A stretch of 64,000 bases of DNA from Janthinobacterium agaricidamnosum (GCF_003667705.1 NZ_CP033019.1:5394001-5458000), one strand, 5' to 3'; counted from the stretch's first letter, positions 44,928 to 54,385 are shown. A program made the numbers and translations. The notes: generated by a model not told the origin, from the sequence alone.

Positions 44928-46109
44928 ATGAGCAAAACCGTATTCGACTGGAATTCCCCCCTGCTGCTGGAAGAACAACTGACGGGCGACGAACGCGCCG
45001 TGCTGGAAGCGGCCCGCGACTATTGCCAGGGCAGCCTGGTGCCGCGCGTGCTTGAATCGTTCCGCCATGGCCGCACGGACGCCGCCATCTTCCGCGAAAT
45101 GGGCGAGCTGGGCTTGCTGGGCACGACGATACCCGAAGAATACGGCGGCGCCGGCCTGAACTACGTCTGCTACGGCCTGGCCGCGCGCGAAGTCGAGCGC
45201 GTCGATTCGGGCTACCGCTCGATGATGAGCGTGCAATCATCGCTGGTGATGGTGCCGATCAATGCCTTCGGCAACGAAGAAACCAAGCAGAAATACCTGC
45301 CGAAACTGGCGACGGGCGAATTCATCGGCTGCTTCGGCCTGACGGAACCGAACCATGGTTCCGACCCTGGCAGCATGGTCACGCGCGCGCGCAAGGTACC
45401 GGGCGGCTACAGTATCTCCGGCGCCAAGATGTGGATCACCAACAGCCCGATCGCCGACGTGTTCGTCGTCTGGGCCAAGGACGATGAAGGCGCGATCCGC
45501 GGCTTCGTGCTGGAAAAAGGCTGGAAAGGCCTGTCGGCGCCGGAAATCCACGGCAAGGTGGGCTTGCGTACCAGCATCACCGGCGAAATCGTCATGGATG
45601 AAGTATTTTGCCCGGAAGAAAACGCCTTCCCCGACGTGCGCGGCCTGAAAGGTCCATTTACTTGCCTGAACAGCGCCCGCTACGGCATCGCCTGGGGCGC
45701 GCTGGGCGCGGCCGAAGACTGCTACCTGAAGGCACGCCAGTACACGATGGACCGCCAGCAATTCGGCCGCCCATTGGCTGCGAACCAGCTGGTGCAAAAG
45801 AAACTGGCCGACATGCTGACGGAAATCACCATGGGCTTGCAAGGGTGCTTGCGCCTGGGCCGCATGAAGGATGAGGGCTCGCCCGCCGTGGAAATCACCT
45901 CTATCATGAAACGCAACAGCTGCGGCAAGGCACTGGACATCGCCCGCATGGCGCGCGACATGATGGGCGGCAACGGCATTTCCGACGAGTTCGGCGTCAT
46001 CCGCCACCTGGTCAACCTGGAAGTGGTGAACACCTATGAAGGCACGCACGATGTGCACGCGCTGATCATCGGCCGCGCCATCACCGGCATCGCCGCCTTC
46101 AGCAACTGA
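44928..46109 (+). CDS. gcdH: Glutaryl-CoA dehydrogenase
   Basis: This 393-residue flavoprotein oxidises and decarboxylates glutaryl-CoA to crotonyl-CoA in lysine, tryptophan and glutarate breakdown. It starts [19 protein letters not shown], with GAGG before ATG 44928. Typical elements are [16 protein letters not shown] (flavin and substrate region, about 143-158), [18 protein letters not shown] and the catalytic Glu in [20 protein letters not shown] near the C-terminus. The next gene overlaps by one base (TGATG), so the two form an operon. Confidence 0.94.
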   Translation: MSKTVFDWNSPLLLEEQLTGDERAVLEAARDYCQGSLVPRVLESFRHGRTDAAIFREMGELGLLGTTIPEEYGGAGLNYVCYGLAAREVERVDSGYRSMMSVQSSLVMVPINAFGNEETKQKYLPKLATGEFIGCFGLTEPNHGSDPGSMVTRARKVPGGYSISGAKMWITNSPIADVFVVWAKDDEGAIRGFVLEKGWKGLSAPEIHGKVGLRTSITGEIVMDEVFCPEENAFPDVRGLKGPFTCLNSARYGIAWGALGAAEDCYLKARQYTMDRQQFGRPLAANQLVQKKLADMLTEITMGLQGCLRLGRMKDEGSPAVEITSIMKRNSCGKALDIARMARDMMGGNGISDEFGVIRHLVNLEVVNTYEGTHDVHALIIGRAITGIAAFSN

Positions 46110-47368
46110 TGGACGCCTTGGCTTCCACCCTCGCCTCCACCCTGCGGCCCGCGCCGTTGAGCGGCTTGCGCGTGCTCGACCTGTCGCGCGTGCTGGCCGG
46201 CCCGTGGGCCGGACAAATGCTGGCCGACCTCGGCGCCGACGTCGTCAAGGTCGAGCAGCCGGGACGCGGCGACGACACGCGCTCCTGGGGTCCGCCGTAT
46301 CTGAAAGACGCGGACGGCCGCGATACGGCCGAGGCTGCCTACTTCCAGTGCGCCAACCGCAACAAGCGCTCCTTGTGCATCGACCTGGCTGCCCCTGAAG
46401 GGCAAGCCCTGGTGCGCAAGCTGGCCGCCGAATCGGACGTGCTGCTGGAAAATTTCAAGCTCGATGGTTTGAAGCAATACGGCCTCGATGCGGCGAGCTT
46501 GCTGGCGCTCAACCCGCGCCTCGTGTACTGCTCCATCACGGGTTTCGGCCAGGATGGGCCGTATGCGGCGCGCGCCGGCTATGACTTCTTAATCCAGGGC
46601 ATGGGCGGCCTGATGAGCATCACGGGCGTGCCCGATGGCCAGCCGGGCGCCGGACCGCAAAAAGTGGGTGTGGCGCAAACGGACATCCTGACGGGCCTGT
46701 ACGCCACCATCGCCGTGCAGGCCGCATTGGCCGAACGCGAGCGCTCGGGCCTGGGCCAGCATATCGACCTGGCCCTGCTCGACGTGCAAGTGGCCGCGCT
46801 GGGCAACCAGGCCGCCAACTACTTGTGCGGAGGCAAGGTGCCGCAGCGCATGGGCAATGCGCATCCGAACATTGTTCCGTATCAAGACTTTCCCACTGCC
46901 GATGGCGACATGATTCTGGCGATCGGCAACGATGGACAGTTTTCGCGTTTTTGCGCCGTCGCCGGCCACCCGGAATGGGCGCAGGACGAACGCTTCGCCA
47001 CCAACCCGCAGCGCGTCGCGCACCGGGCGGTGTTGATACCGTTGATGCGCCAGACCACGGTCATGCGCACGACGGCAGAGTGGATCAGCGCGTTCGAGGC
47101 GCAAGCCGTGCCGTGCGGCCCCGTCAACCGCATCGACCAGGTCTTTGCCGACCCGCAAGTGGTGGCGCGTGGCTTGAAAGTGGAGATGCCGCATCCGACG
47201 GCGGGCACGGTGGCGCTGGTGGCCAATCCCGTGCGCCTGTCCGGCTCGCCGGTGCAATACCGCTTGCCGCCGCCCTTGCTGGGGCAGCATACGGACGAGG
47301 TATTGCAGCAGTGGCTGGGGTTGGACGGTGCGGAGATTGACGGCTTGCGTGAGCGCAAGGTGGTGTAA
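46109..47368 (+). CDS. Class III CoA-transferase (CaiB/BaiF), probably glutarate CoA-transferase
   Basis: This 419-residue family III CoA-transferase has LRVLDLSRVLAGPWAGQMLADLGADVVKVEQP at the N-terminus (in two parts), FQCANRNKRSLCIDL, and the catalytic Asp near residue 190 in VAQTDILTGLYA. Coupling to gcdH suggests that it activates glutarate using succinyl-CoA as donor, as the SUGCT enzyme does. This is inference from context. The stop is followed by palindromic repeats that separate it from the convergent barstar gene. Confidence 0.9.
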   Translation: MDALASTLASTLRPAPLSGLRVLDLSRVLAGPWAGQMLADLGADVVKVEQPGRGDDTRSWGPPYLKDADGRDTAEAAYFQCANRNKRSLCIDLAAPEGQALVRKLAAESDVLLENFKLDGLKQYGLDAASLLALNPRLVYCSITGFGQDGPYAARAGYDFLIQGMGGLMSITGVPDGQPGAGPQKVGVAQTDILTGLYATIAVQAALAERERSGLGQHIDLALLDVQVAALGNQAANYLCGGKVPQRMGNAHPNIVPYQDFPTADGDMILAIGNDGQFSRFCAVAGHPEWAQDERFATNPQRVAHRAVLIPLMRQTTVMRTTAEWISAFEAQAVPCGPVNRIDQVFADPQVVARGLKVEMPHPTAGTVALVANPVRLSGSPVQYRLPPPLLGQHTDEVLQQWLGLDGAEIDGLRERKVV

Positions 47369-47385
47369 ATGTTGGTCGTCTGGAC

Positions 47386-47473
47386 GTAGGTCGGATTGGC
47401 GCTTGCGCGTAATCCGACCTGCACAGCCAACAATGTTGTCGGATTACGGCCCGCAGGGCCTAATCCGACCTAC
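47386..47473. repeat. Two further GTCGGATTA-family palindromes
   Basis: Copies at 47386-47422 and 47437-47473 carry arms GTCGGATT/AATCCGAC with GC-rich centres. They fill the gap between two convergent genes and could act as a bidirectional transcription end. Confidence 0.8.
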
Positions 47474-47481
47474 CATTCCAT

Positions 47482-47808
47482 TCACTTGAGTACCAGTTTC
47501 AATGCCGGTTTTTCACCGTAATCGTCATAGCGCTCATTGATGCCGGCGATGCAAAACGTGATTTCTTCCAGCAAATCAGGCACTTGCGCCTTCATCGCGT
47601 CAGCGTCCTGTACCACGATGTCCAGCACTTCGTTCGGTTTCAAACGGAACTGCGTCATGTTTTCATCGTCGCGCAGGTAGCTGAGGCAATCGACCCAGGC
47701 ATCCATGCTGTTGCCGTAGAACGCGGGGAAACCGAAGGCTTGCACGCATTGCGCGTGAAAGCTCGCTTCATCGGTGATGTCTTTTCCATTCAGGATGGCT
47801 GTGGCCAT
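47482..47808 (-). CDS. Barstar-family (barnase inhibitor) protein
   Basis: This 108-residue acidic protein matches barstar: AILNGKDITDEASFHAQCVQAFGFPAFYGNSMDAWVDCL in two parts covers helix 1, the FPxFYGxNxDAxxDCL-type binding helix and the loop that plugs the RNase active site. Barstars bind extracellular-type ribonucleases of the barnase family or contact-dependent toxins. No ribonuclease gene is adjacent, so this is an orphan, perhaps an immunity protein against a toxin elsewhere. It lies 9 bp after dapB on the same strand. Confidence 0.88.
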   Translation of the reverse strand: MATAILNGKDITDEASFHAQCVQAFGFPAFYGNSMDAWVDCLSYLRDDENMTQFRLKPNEVLDIVVQDADAMKAQVPDLLEEITFCIAGINERYDDYGEKPALKLVLK

Positions 47809-47816
47809 AGTCTTCC

Positions 47817-48626
47817 TCAGTTCTTCAGCGACAGCACATCCTGCATGTCGAACAGGCCCGTCGGCTTATCGGCCAGGAAACGCGCGGCGCGCAGGGCGCC
47901 GTGGGCGTAGGTGACGCGGCTGCTCGATTTGTGGCTGATCTCGATGCGCTCGCCGATGCCGGCAAACAGCACCGTATGGTCGCCGACGATATCGCCGCCG
48001 CGGATGGTAGCAAAGCCGATGGTCGACGGATCGCGTTCGCCCGTCACGCCTTCGCGGCCGTACACGGCGCATTCCTTCAGGTCGCGGCCCAGGGCGCCGG
48101 CCACCACTTCACCCATTTGCAGGGCCGTGCCCGACGGCGCATCGACCTTGAAGCGGTGATGCGCTTCGATGATTTCGATGTCGTAGCCTTCGGACAGGCT
48201 TTTCGCGGCCAGTTCCAGCAGCTTCATGGTGACATTCACGCCCACGCTCATGTTCGGCGCGAACATGATGGCCGTCTTTTCGGCGGCGGCGGCAATGGCG
48301 GCCTTGCCCGCGTCATCGAAACCGGTGGTGCCGATGATCATCTTGATGCCATGCTCGGCGCAATACGCCAGGTGCTGCAAAGTGCCTTCGGGGCGCGTGA
48401 AGTCGATCAGGTAATCGGCATTGGCCAGGCCGGCGGCAAGGTCCGACGCGATCAGCACGCCGGCAGGCTTGCCGAGAAAGGCGGCGGCATCCTGCCCGAC
48501 GCTCGGCGAGCCGGCGCGGTCGAGGGCGCCGGTCAGCACGGCGTCGGGCGCGTTGCTGACCGCTTCGATCAGGATATGGCCCATGCGGCCGCTGGCGCCA
48601 GCGATGGCAATTTTCAGTTCAGTCAT
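47817..48626 (-). CDS. dapB: 4-hydroxy-tetrahydrodipicolinate reductase
   Basis: This 269-residue enzyme of lysine/diaminopimelate synthesis begins [20 protein letters not shown], the nucleotide-binding GxxGxMG motif. It contains IIGTTGFDD, the catalytic [17 protein letters not shown] (His-His-x-x-Lys, about residues 155-171) and the conserved [19 protein letters not shown]. The length is typical. It follows bamE by 20 bp on the same strand. The bamE-dapB and fur pairing is a common betaproteobacterial order. Confidence 0.97.
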   Translation of the reverse strand: MTELKIAIAGASGRMGHILIEAVSNAPDAVLTGALDRAGSPSVGQDAAAFLGKPAGVLIASDLAAGLANADYLIDFTRPEGTLQHLAYCAEHGIKMIIGTTGFDDAGKAAIAAAAEKTAIMFAPNMSVGVNVTMKLLELAAKSLSEGYDIEIIEAHHRFKVDAPSGTALQMGEVVAGALGRDLKECAVYGREGVTGERDPSTIGFATIRGGDIVGDHTVLFAGIGERIEISHKSSSRVTYAHGALRAARFLADKPTGLFDMQDVLSLKN

Positions 48627-48645
48627 TTTATTCTCTTACAACAAC

Positions 48646-49359
48646 TTATTTGGTGGGTTCGGCGGCAGGCGTCGGTGCTGGCTCGGCGGCAGGCGCCGTT
48701 GCTGGTGCTGGTGCAACGTCAGGCTTGCTCACAGGAATGGCAGGAGCGGCATCGGCCGGTACCGGCACGGCGCTCGGCGCCACGGGCGATGGCACGACGG
48801 CGGCAGGCACGTCAGCCTTGGCGACCTTGGCGAATGGCGACGGACCGGCGATGCGGTCGATATATTCTTTCTCCGTCGGCAAGTTGCCGCCTTCGAAACG
48901 TTCAACCTTGCCATCCTTGCCGAAGTACACGACCACGCGGCTGCTAGTGGTTTCGCCACTGCCCCGCGCCAGACGGAATGGATAATCCCAGCGGTCGGCA
49001 TGGAAGATATCGGTCAGCAGCGAAGTGCCGAGGACGAAACGCACCTGGTCGCGCGTCATTCCTACTTTCAACTGGGCCAGCATCTCTTCGGAGACAAAGT
49101 TGCCTTGTTGAATGTCAGGACGGTAGGGCGAGAAAAACCACATGAATTTTTGCAGCGGCGTAATGGTGGTCGTTTGTGCGCCCTGTTCGGGAACCAGTTC
49201 CTTGCCTTCTTTTTGAGCAGCTGCCGGCTTTTCGCCAAGAATGCCACGGTTGGCGCAGCCGGACACGGCCAGCGCGACACAGACCATGCCTGCCACGACT
49301 GGTGCTCGAAATGAAATACGGTGCCAGAGAGATGGCAATACAGCCGGGGTTACGCGCAT
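48646..49359 (-). CDS. bamE: Outer-membrane assembly lipoprotein BamE with long C-terminal tail
   Basis: This 237-residue lipoprotein is part of the BAM complex that inserts outer-membrane barrels. The signal peptide ends VSGCANRG (lipobox Cys about 35). The BamE fold covers about 70-155, with [50 protein letters not shown] and [17 protein letters not shown] (in parts). The last 75 residues are a Pro/Ala/Val-rich low-complexity tail not found in the 113-residue E. coli protein. The start is uncertain upstream of the signal peptide. It is divergent from fur. Confidence 0.94.
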   Translation of the reverse strand: MRVTPAVLPSLWHRISFRAPVVAGMVCVALAVSGCANRGILGEKPAAAQKEGKELVPEQGAQTTTITPLQKFMWFFSPYRPDIQQGNFVSEEMLAQLKVGMTRDQVRFVLGTSLLTDIFHADRWDYPFRLARGSGETTSSRVVVYFGKDGKVERFEGGNLPTEKEYIDRIAGPSPFAKVAKADVPAAVVPSPVAPSAVPVPADAAPAIPVSKPDVAPAPATAPAAEPAPTPAAEPTK

Positions 49360-49483
49360 AAATGACCTCAATTGGATGAACAAAACGCCAGGAGTGACCG
49401 GCCCGCCAAAAAAAAGCATATTTTGGCACTCCCCGACAAAACGCTATATGATAAAGCACCTGACCCACATACGAGCAACAAAC

Positions 49484-49915
49484 ATGAGTAACAATCCTAG
49501 TGATCTCAAGGCAAGCGGCCTGAAAGCCACCCTGCCACGGCTGAAGATACTCGATATCTTCCAGAGTAGCCCGGTACGCCACCTGACCGCGGAAGACGTC
49601 TACAAGATTCTGCTGGCCGACAATATGGATGTCGGCTTGGCAACTGTCTACCGTGTCCTCACGCAATTCGAACAAGCCGGCTTGCTTAACCGCAACCATT
49701 TTGAAACCGGCAAGGCGATTTTCGAACTCAACGAAGGCTCCCACCACGACCACCTGGTGTGCCTCGACTGTGGCCGGGTCGAAGAATTCTTCGACGAAGA
49801 AATCGAAATCCGCCAGCAAAAAGTGGCCGAAGAGCGCGGCTTCAAGATCGCCGAACACGCCCTGGCCATCTACGGCAACTGCACCAAGACAGCTTGCCCG
49901 CACAAAACAGCCTGA
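49484..49915 (+). CDS. fur: Ferric uptake regulator Fur
   Basis: This 143-residue Fe(II)-dependent repressor has a winged helix N-terminus ([21 protein letters not shown], then [36 protein letters not shown] in parts) and the metal-binding dimer domain with [16 protein letters not shown] (about 87-102). The C-terminal CTKTACPH may bind structural zinc. ATG 49484 is used; the frame is open far upstream as a bamE shadow. The TATATGATA at 49445-49453 looks like a -10 region. Gene position divergent from bamE is conserved in related genera. Confidence 0.96.
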   Translation: MSNNPSDLKASGLKATLPRLKILDIFQSSPVRHLTAEDVYKILLADNMDVGLATVYRVLTQFEQAGLLNRNHFETGKAIFELNEGSHHDHLVCLDCGRVEEFFDEEIEIRQQKVAEERGFKIAEHALAIYGNCTKTACPHKTA

Positions 49916-49966
49916 CCCACGCCGGCCGTTCCCGCAAGGGGCCGGCCGGCGCAGCATTGAACCGCA
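49916..49966. terminator. GC-rich hairpin between convergent fur and hrcA
   Basis: GCCGGCC (49921-49927) pairs with GGCCGGC (49940-49946), with CCC/GGG pairing inside the loop. No T-run is present, so its role as a bidirectional terminator is tentative. Confidence 0.4.
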
Positions 49967-50983
49967 TCAATGATGGCTGAGCGCGCTCGACAGCAGCTTG
50001 GCCGTGATGTCGACGATCGGGATAACGCGCTCGTAAGCCATGCGCGTCGGTCCGATCACTCCCAACGTTCCCACGATCTTGCCGTTGACTTCATACGGCG
50101 CCGTCACCACGCTCATCTCATCCATCGGCACCAGGTTCGATTCGCCGCCGATGAAAATCTGCACGCCCGTCGCCTTGCTCGACACGTCGAGCAGCTGCAT
50201 CAAGCCCGTTTTTTGCTCGAACATGTCGAACATCTGGCGCAGCGAATGCATATTCGATGACAGATCGCTCACGCTGAGCAAGTTGCGCTCGCCGGAAATC
50301 ACCATGTCATCGCTATGATCGGCCATCGCTTCGCTGCCCGCCTCCACGGCCGCCTGCATCAAACTGCCCATGTCGTCGCGCAACTGGCGCAGCTCGCCTT
50401 GCAGGCGCACGCGCACGGCGTCGAACGACAGGCCGCCATAATTCTGGTTGATGTAATTAGCCGATTGCACCAGTTGCGCCGGCGTATAGTCGGCCTCCGT
50501 CAGCAATAAACGGTTCTGCACATCGCCGCCGGGAGCGACGATGACGAGCAGGATGCGTTTTTCGGACAGGCGCAGGAATTCGATTTGCTGGAACACGGAT
50601 TCGCGGCGCGGGCTGAGCACGACGCCGGCGAACTGCGACAGCGACGACAGCATCTGCGCCGCGTTGGCGATGGTTTTTTGCGGCTGCGGTGTCTGCAGGC
50701 GCATGCGCGACTCCACCAGGTGCTCGTCCAAGTGCCGGACGGTCAGCAAGGTGTCGACAAAGATGCGGTAGCCACGCGGCGTGGGGATGCGTCCGGCCGA
50801 GGTATGCGGACTGGACACATAACCGAGCTCTTCCAGGTCGGCCATGATGTTGCGGATCGTGGCCGGCGACAGGTCGAGGCCGGAAATTTTCGACAAGGCG
50901 CGCGAACCGACCGGCAGGCCGTCGGCGATATATCGCTCGACCAGGGCTTTCAGCAGTGTTTGGGCACGTGTATCGAGTTGCAT
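49967..50983 (-). CDS. hrcA: Heat-inducible transcription repressor HrcA
   Basis: This 338-residue repressor binds CIRCE elements before groESL/dnaK operons and depends on GroEL for activity. The N-terminal winged helix reads [51 protein letters not shown] in parts, followed by [24 protein letters not shown]. Length and the C-terminal GAF-like domain (about 110-330) fit. No CIRCE inverted repeat is visible upstream and grpE/dnaK are not adjacent here. It is convergent with fur. Confidence 0.96.
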   Translation of the reverse strand: MQLDTRAQTLLKALVERYIADGLPVGSRALSKISGLDLSPATIRNIMADLEELGYVSSPHTSAGRIPTPRGYRIFVDTLLTVRHLDEHLVESRMRLQTPQPQKTIANAAQMLSSLSQFAGVVLSPRRESVFQQIEFLRLSEKRILLVIVAPGGDVQNRLLLTEADYTPAQLVQSANYINQNYGGLSFDAVRVRLQGELRQLRDDMGSLMQAAVEAGSEAMADHSDDMVISGERNLLSVSDLSSNMHSLRQMFDMFEQKTGLMQLLDVSSKATGVQIFIGGESNLVPMDEMSVVTAPYEVNGKIVGTLGVIGPTRMAYERVIPIVDITAKLLSSALSHH

Positions 50984-51049
50984 GGTGTCTTAGGTAAGCA
51001 AATATTCTTTAAACAAGCATATTGTTAAGCAAGCGGCAACGAAAGCGGC

Positions 51050-51085
51050 CGAACGTGCATCAACAGCGCCTATTATGCACGTTCG
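51050..51085. other. Perfect 11-bp inverted repeat upstream of hrcA
   Basis: CGAACGTGCAT (51050-51060) and ATGCACGTTCG (51075-51085) flank 14 bp. Placed between the HAD gene stop and hrcA, it may be a terminator stem or an operator. It does not match CIRCE (TTAGCACTC-N9-GAGTGCTAA). Confidence 0.6.
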
Positions 51086-51100
51086 CCCGTCCGACGGCGA

Positions 51101-51826
51101 TCAATCTTCCAGCTGCCCCTGCAGCCACAGCAGCAATTCATCAAAGTTGGCGCAGATGGCGTCGGGCTGCACGCCGGCGGCCAGATGGGCATCGCTGCCC
51201 TTGCGGTTCATCCACACGGCACGCATGCCCGCCCCTTGCGCCCCCGTGACATCGAAATACAAGTCATCGCCGACATACACGGCCTCATGCGGCGCCACGC
51301 CCAGCGCGGCGCAACCGGCCAGGAAGATGCTGGCGTCAGGCTTGGCGACGCCGAAATCGCTGGCGGCAATCGACACTTTAAAATGCTGCGCCAGGCCGAT
51401 AATTTCAAGGTCCGCATTGCCATTCGAGATCGAGCCGACCAGCATGCGCTGCCCCATCCAGGCCAGGCCGGGCAAGACATCGTCATACGGCTGCACGCGA
51501 TGGCGCGCCGCCAGGAACTGCGCGATGGCGCCGTCGACCAGGGCGGGATCTTCGCCGGCGGCCTCGAAGGCGGTCAGCAAGCCCGCGCGGCGCAGCTCGA
51601 TCAAATTGCCATGGAAATGCGGTTGTTCATTGAGCATGGCCAGACGGTGCTGGCGCAACAGCTCGATGGAAAACTGCTGCGCCACCTTGGGCGCATGCGT
51701 GGCCAGCCAGTCGTGCAGCAGGGTTTCGGCGGCGGCAATCACGGGCGCGATGGGCCACAAGGTATCGTCGAGGTCGAAGAGGATGGCCTTGGGCGGCACG
51801 GCAGGTTTTACAGGGGCAAGAGACAT
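51101..51826 (-). CDS. HAD-family phosphatase (YjjG/pyrimidine 5'-nucleotidase-like)
   Basis: This 241-residue HAD hydrolase has motif I in AILFDLDDTLWPIAPVI (nucleophile and acid Asp), motif II around VGSISNGNADL, and motifs III/IV in GVAKPDASIFLAGC and AVYVGDDLYFDVTGAQGAGM. A helical cap lies between motifs I and II (about 30-105), as in subfamily I members that dephosphorylate nucleotides or phosphoglycolate. Start ATG 51826 is chosen; a GTG three codons earlier is possible. It lies upstream of hrcA on the same strand. The physiological substrate is not known. Confidence 0.88.
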   Translation of the reverse strand: MSLAPVKPAVPPKAILFDLDDTLWPIAPVIAAAETLLHDWLATHAPKVAQQFSIELLRQHRLAMLNEQPHFHGNLIELRRAGLLTAFEAAGEDPALVDGAIAQFLAARHRVQPYDDVLPGLAWMGQRMLVGSISNGNADLEIIGLAQHFKVSIAASDFGVAKPDASIFLAGCAALGVAPHEAVYVGDDLYFDVTGAQGAGMRAVWMNRKGSDAHLAAGVQPDAICANFDELLLWLQGQLED

Positions 51827-52072
51827 GGAACTCACTATATAGATGCCGCGTCACGGTGCGCAGCCCGCAGCTATTGTCGCACCGATCGCCGCCGCCGGCA
51901 TGGCGGCGCCCCCATGAAATGGGGCCGGGCCGGCGCTTCCCGGCGAAAAATTGTTACAGGGTGATACAAGGCAAGATCATCCGGCTTGCCAGATAGACTA
52001 AAATAGGCGCCATTCCAATGCGGCGCCAGCGTCCGCGTTGCGCTACCCAACCTAATTCGTTTTGGAGAATGT

Positions 52073-52672
52073 ATGAAAAATTTGTACCTGCGCTCGATGC
52101 TGGCGGCGGCTTGCGCCGTCACATTGGCGGCCTGCGGCGGCAGCGGCGGCAATCTGTATCTGAGCGGCCAAGTCGTCAATCTGGCAAAAGATGGCCTGAT
52201 TCTGCTGAATGACGGCGAACGCCTGCCTGTCACCTCAGGCCAGACTTCCTTTGTTTTCACCAAGCTGGTCAGCACCGATGACCGCTACGATATCACCATC
52301 GCGCAACAGCCAAAAGGCGCCGTGTGCACGATTACCAATGGCGCCGGCAAGGCATCGAGCTATACCGTGACCACGGCCCAGGTGATTTGCGTGACCAATA
52401 CCTACCCGCTGAGCGGTACGATCACGGGCCTGACCGCAGACGGTTTGACCCTGGCCATCGGCAATATCACCACCAGCCCGCTGAAAGGCAGCACCAGCTA
52501 TACGTTCCCGAATGTCAATGACGGCATTGCCTACAATATTTCCATCGCGACGTATCCAACAGGCCAGACGTGCAGTTTCGTGGGTTCTGCCAGCGCCAAC
52601 GGCCGCGATGTCGTCGGCACCATGGGCTCAGCCGCCACGACCGGCGCCGCACTGAACTGCACGGCGCAGTAA
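52073..52672 (+). CDS. Tandem-repeat lipoprotein 1, unknown function
   Basis: This 199-residue exported lipoprotein has the signal MLAAACAVTLAACGGSGG (lipobox Cys about 21). The mature part is two homologous beta-rich units of about 85 residues: the first starts LYLSGQVVNLAKDGLILLNDG, the second YPLSGTITGLTADGLTLAIGN. Each ends with Q-x-x-x-x-C-x-(I/F) and a second Cys that may form a disulfide. The ribosome site is TTGGAG. It is paralogous to the next gene and probably co-transcribed; the function is unknown, but surface or periplasmic adhesion or binding is plausible. Confidence 0.8.
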   Translation: MKNLYLRSMLAAACAVTLAACGGSGGNLYLSGQVVNLAKDGLILLNDGERLPVTSGQTSFVFTKLVSTDDRYDITIAQQPKGAVCTITNGAGKASSYTVTTAQVICVTNTYPLSGTITGLTADGLTLAIGNITTSPLKGSTSYTFPNVNDGIAYNISIATYPTGQTCSFVGSASANGRDVVGTMGSAATTGAALNCTAQ

Positions 52673-52713
52673 GCTACGCGATTCGTCACCACTATATTGG
52701 ATTGGAGAAATAC

Positions 52714-53295
52714 ATGAAGTTATCCTGCCTGCGCCCTATCGCCGCGCTGCTGTTGACCCTGGGATTGGCTGCTTGCGGCGGCAAGGCCTCGTATGATGTC
52801 AGTGGCACCGTCAGCAACTTGAACACCGAAGGCCTGGTCCTGGCCAATGGCGGCGATCCGCTCCCGATCAAAGCCGGCCAGACCTCGTTTACCTTTGGCA
52901 AGCGCATCGACTATGGCACCGACTACAACATCACCGTGCAGACCCAGCCAGCCCACATGACTTGCACCGTCAGTGGCGGAACCGGCTCGGCCGGTCACTA
53001 CGTCAGTATCCAGGCATCGGTTTCCTGTGCGCGAAACGCGTACACGGTAGGCGGCACGGTGACTGGCCTGACAGCCGACGGCCTGGTCCTGATCAACGGC
53101 AATGCGCAAACCACGGTGGCCAAAGGCAGCACGACCTTCACTCTGGCATCGCCTGTTGCCGATGGCGACAAGTATGGCATCAGTGTATTTACCCAGCCTA
53201 CCGGCTTGAAATGCACCGTGGCACCCAACACGGGCGTCGGTGTGATGGGTGAAGCAAACGTGACCACCGTGCAGATCGCCTGCAATCCAGGCTAA
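52714..53295 (+). CDS. Tandem-repeat lipoprotein 2, paralogue of the preceding gene
   Basis: This 193-residue lipoprotein has the signal LRPIAALLLTLGLAACGGKA (lipobox Cys about 21) and the same two-unit architecture as the preceding gene: YDVSGTVSNLNTEGLVLANGG then YTVGGTVTGLTADGLVLINGN, with conserved GQTSFTFGK and QPTGLKCTV segments. It starts 41 bp after the first gene with the same ATTGGAGAAA-type ribosome site. The pair arose by duplication and each contains an older internal duplication. No specific function is recognised. Confidence 0.8.
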   Translation: MKLSCLRPIAALLLTLGLAACGGKASYDVSGTVSNLNTEGLVLANGGDPLPIKAGQTSFTFGKRIDYGTDYNITVQTQPAHMTCTVSGGTGSAGHYVSIQASVSCARNAYTVGGTVTGLTADGLVLINGNAQTTVAKGSTTFTLASPVADGDKYGISVFTQPTGLKCTVAPNTGVGVMGEANVTTVQIACNPG

Positions 53296-53441
53296 GACTG
53301 TGGCGCTGGCAGCCGCGACGCGGCTGCCATGAAGAGATATCACGAAAATCTATATTTGATATTCGAAAGATAAATTGGAGTTATATGTGGCGATGCAGCA
53401 TAATGCATCTGTCTCCTCCAACTCTTCCAAGAATTGGATTT

Positions 53442-53469
53442 AGCCCGCTTTCACCAGCGGGCTTTTTTT
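53442..53469 (+). terminator. Rho-independent terminator after the lipoprotein pair
   Basis: AGCCCGCT (53442-53449) pairs with AGCGGGCT around TTCACC and is followed by a run of T. It ends the plus-strand lipoprotein transcript just before the convergent mmsB stop. Confidence 0.88.
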
Positions 53470-53482
53470 TGTCCAAAATTCC

Positions 53483-54385
53483 TCAGGCGGGTTTATCCAA
53501 GCCCGGCTGCAGCATCTGCACGATGCTGGAGAAATCCTGCTGCGCATAGCCGGCTTGCGCATGCATCTGGTACAGCTGGCGCACCAGCCCGCCCAGGGGC
53601 GTGGGCGCGTTCGCCGACAGGGCCGACTGCTGCGCCAGACCCAGGTCCTTCAGCATCAGCGCCGTGCCGAAGCCGCCCGTGTAATTGCGCGACGCGGGCG
53701 TGCCGTCCATGACGCCGGGCCACGGGTTGTACACTTCCAGGGTCCAGTTGCGCCCCGAACTCTTGGCCATGATGTCGGACAAGACTTTCGGATCGAGGCC
53801 ATGCGCCACGCCCAGGTTCAGCGCCTCGGCCGTCCCCGCCATCAGTATGCCCAGCAGCATGTTGTTGCAAATCTTCGCCACCTGGCCCGCACCCGCCTCG
53901 CCCGCATGGAAGATGTTCTTGCCCATCTTTTCCAGCAGGGGACGCGCCTGCTGCAAGGCCGCCTCGCTGCCGCCGACGATGAAGGTCAGCGTGCCGGCCG
54001 CCGCGCCCGCCGTGCCGCCCGAGACGGGCGCATCGATCATGGCAAAGCCCCGCTCGCTGGCCGCCTGCGCCACTTGCCGCGCCACGTCGGCGGCGATGGT
54101 GCTGCAGTCGATGAACAGGGCACCGGGCTTGGCCGAATCGAGCACGCCGCCTGCCGCCAGGTACAGTTCCTGCACGTGCTTGTTGGTTGGCAGCATGGTG
54201 ATGACGGCGTCCGCCGTCTGCACGGCTGCGCTTGCGGATGCGGCCGCCGTGGCGCCCGCCTCGACCAGCGACGCCACAGCCGCCGGCGCCAGGTCGAACA
54301 CGGACACGTGGAAGCCGGCGGCCACCAGGTTGCGGGCCATCGGCGCGCCCATGTTGCCCAGGCCGATGAAAGCGATATGTTGCAT
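53483..54385 (-). CDS. mmsB: 3-hydroxyisobutyrate dehydrogenase
   Basis: This 300-residue NAD-dependent dehydrogenase oxidises 3-hydroxyisobutyrate to methylmalonate semialdehyde in valine breakdown. It starts IAFIGLGNMGAPMARNLVAAG (GxGxMGxxMAxNL), and has the family substrate motif DAPVSGGTAGAAAGTL (about 118-133) and the catalytic Lys in GQVAKICNNMLLG (about 164-176). It is the last gene of a five-gene valine operon, 20 bp after the hydrolase gene. Confidence 0.95.
   Translation of the reverse strand: MQHIAFIGLGNMGAPMARNLVAAGFHVSVFDLAPAAVASLVEAGATAAASASAAVQTADAVITMLPTNKHVQELYLAAGGVLDSAKPGALFIDCSTIAADVARQVAQAASERGFAMIDAPVSGGTAGAAAGTLTFIVGGSEAALQQARPLLEKMGKNIFHAGEAGAGQVAKICNNMLLGILMAGTAEALNLGVAHGLDPKVLSDIMAKSSGRNWTLEVYNPWPGVMDGTPASRNYTGGFGTALMLKDLGLAQQSALSANAPTPLGGLVRQLYQMHAQAGYAQQDFSSIVQMLQPGLDKPA

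Noticed and set aside
53385..53546. Small plus-strand ORF after the lipoproteins with a GGAG site
   Set aside because: It reads through the terminator at 53442 and into the opposite-strand mmsB gene; the peptide looks random.
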